DNA of 36,753 nt, taken from positions 1-36,753 of the forward strand of contig JALHST010000189.1 in assembly GCA_022865355.1 (NCBI GenBank). The letters run 5' to 3'. The notes below the pieces were generated by a model. That model worked only from the letters and a program-made list of their open reading frames with translations, ran no database searches and had not been told where the DNA came from. The stretch's first letter is position 1. Each line of letters opens with the position of its first letter. Source of the stretch: Maribacter sp. GTDB lineage: Bacteria; Bacteroidota; Bacteroidia; Flavobacteriales; Flavobacteriaceae. Made by a program: the position numbers and the translations under genes. Shown piece after piece: positions 36,088 to 36,753 of this stretch.

Positions 36088-36753
36088 ATGAAGGAATTTG
36101 ACGTTTTAGTGGTAGGAGAACTCAATGTAGATATTATCTTGGATAACATTCAAGGGTTTCCTCAAATCGGAAAGGAAATAATAGCCAATGACCTGAATAT
36201 AACCTTGGGCAGTAGCTCGGCCATATTTGCTAGCAACCTCAGTGTTTTGGAAACCAAGGTTGCCTTTATAGGGAAAATTGGGAGAGATAATTTTTCCGAC
36301 CTGATCACGAGTTCCTTGGAAAACAAAAAGGTCAATACTGATTTGATTATTCATTCGGATCATCACAAAACCGGTTTAACTGTCGTAATGAACTATCATA
36401 TGGATCGGGCCAATGTTACTTTCCCTGGTGCCATGGAATATTTATTTGAAAAAGACATAACTTCCAATATGCTAAACCGGGCCCGGCATCTCCATTTGAG
36501 TTCTATTTTTTTACAGACAGGGCTTATGAAAGATGTTGTCAAACTTTTTCAAAAAGCAAAAAAATTAGGACTTAGTACATCCTTGGACCCACAATGGGAT
36601 CCCAGTGAAAAATGGGATATCGATCTACTTGGTCTTTTGCCTTACGTTGATATATTTCTTCCCAACGTCAAGGAACTGTGCCGTATGACCAGTAGTGAAG
36701 ATATTGCCTCGTCTCTCAACAAAATAAGACCCTATGCCAATATTGTAGTTATA
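36088..36753 (+). CDS. PfkB-family sugar kinase, cut by the window end
   Basis: The first 222 residues are visible and the frame is still open at the last base. VVGELNVDII at the start, LNITLGSSSAIFASNLSVLETKVAFI through GKIGRDNFSD (the PfkB first signature) and DPQWDPSEKWD/DIFLPNVKELCRMT identify a ribokinase/PfkB carbohydrate kinase. In this setting tagatose-6-phosphate or a related sugar phosphate is the natural guess as substrate. The catalytic GAGD motif lies beyond the window. It starts just 7 bases after the end of the GatZ-like remnant. Confidence 0.85.
   Translation, partial: MKEFDVLVVGELNVDIILDNIQGFPQIGKEIIANDLNITLGSSSAIFASNLSVLETKVAFIGKIGRDNFSDLITSSLENKKVNTDLIIHSDHHKTGLTVVMNYHMDRANVTFPGAMEYLFEKDITSNMLNRARHLHLSSIFLQTGLMKDVVKLFQKAKKLGLSTSLDPQWDPSEKWDIDLLGLLPYVDIFLPNVKELCRMTSSEDIASSLNKIRPYANIVVI

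Noticed and set aside
1-36753. CRISPR arrays, rRNA genes, complete tRNAs, complete insertion sequences
   Set aside because: None was seen: no regularly spaced repeats, no transposase or integrase frame, and no complete cloverleaf.

Overview
The window looks like chromosomal DNA of a marine-type Flavobacteriaceae bacterium (Bacteroidota). The evidence is a SusC/SusD pair, lipoprotein signal peptides with Bacteroidota-style lipoboxes, AT-rich spacers, and promoters of the TTTG/TAnnTTTG type. No species can be named from the sequence alone.

Region 1 (1-4.85 kb) is a minus-strand run of small stress or envelope genes: a coiled-coil exported protein, LapA-like, zinc ribbon, proline-rich peptide, HPF-like, MscS and baeRF. 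It is visibly decaying. The MscS gene has three in-frame stops plus frameshifts, the proline-rich gene has an in-frame stop, and the exported protein has lost its start frame in a T9 tract. The run is bordered on the right by a sequence matching the 3' end of a tRNA-Asp followed by a strong hairpin terminator. This is what the edge of an old element integrated in a tRNA gene looks like. Two structured non-coding elements lie inside the region.

Region 2 (5.1-16.9 kb) holds an AgaR/DeoR-type regulator, two Gfo/Idh/MocA proteins of the GH109 type (NAD-dependent alpha-N-acetylgalactosaminidase family), two exported amidohydrolase-2 lipoproteins, a membrane acyltransferase of the HGSNAT/DUF5009 type, a Tat-exported FAD oxidoreductase and a secreted (alpha/alpha)6-type glycosidase.

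Region 3 (17.1-30.6 kb) is a tight minus-strand operon: SusC, SusD, two paralogous 1170-residue VCBS/FG-GAP plus ASPIC/UnbV lipoproteins, and a vanadium-haloperoxidase/PAP2-type lipoprotein with its three metal-site motifs intact. The last three genes overlap end to end.

Region 4 (30.6-36.8 kb) has AgaS (amino-sugar-phosphate isomerase/deaminase), a second AgaR-like regulator, a DMT/EamA exporter, a Tat-exported TIM-barrel glycosidase, a truncated GatZ/KbaZ-like gene and a PfkB sugar kinase cut by the window end.

Taken together, regions 2-4 read as a locus for taking up and breaking down a glycan rich in N-acetylgalactosamine or a related amino sugar. The surface steps would be SusCD, the glycosidases and the accessory lipoproteins. 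The cytoplasmic steps would be AgaS, the kinase and a (now damaged) tagatose-bisphosphate aldolase partner, under two AgaR-type repressors. The substrate is inferred. The role of the haloperoxidase plus VCBS/ASPIC module in such a locus is not known to me and is the best candidate for an undescribed system here.
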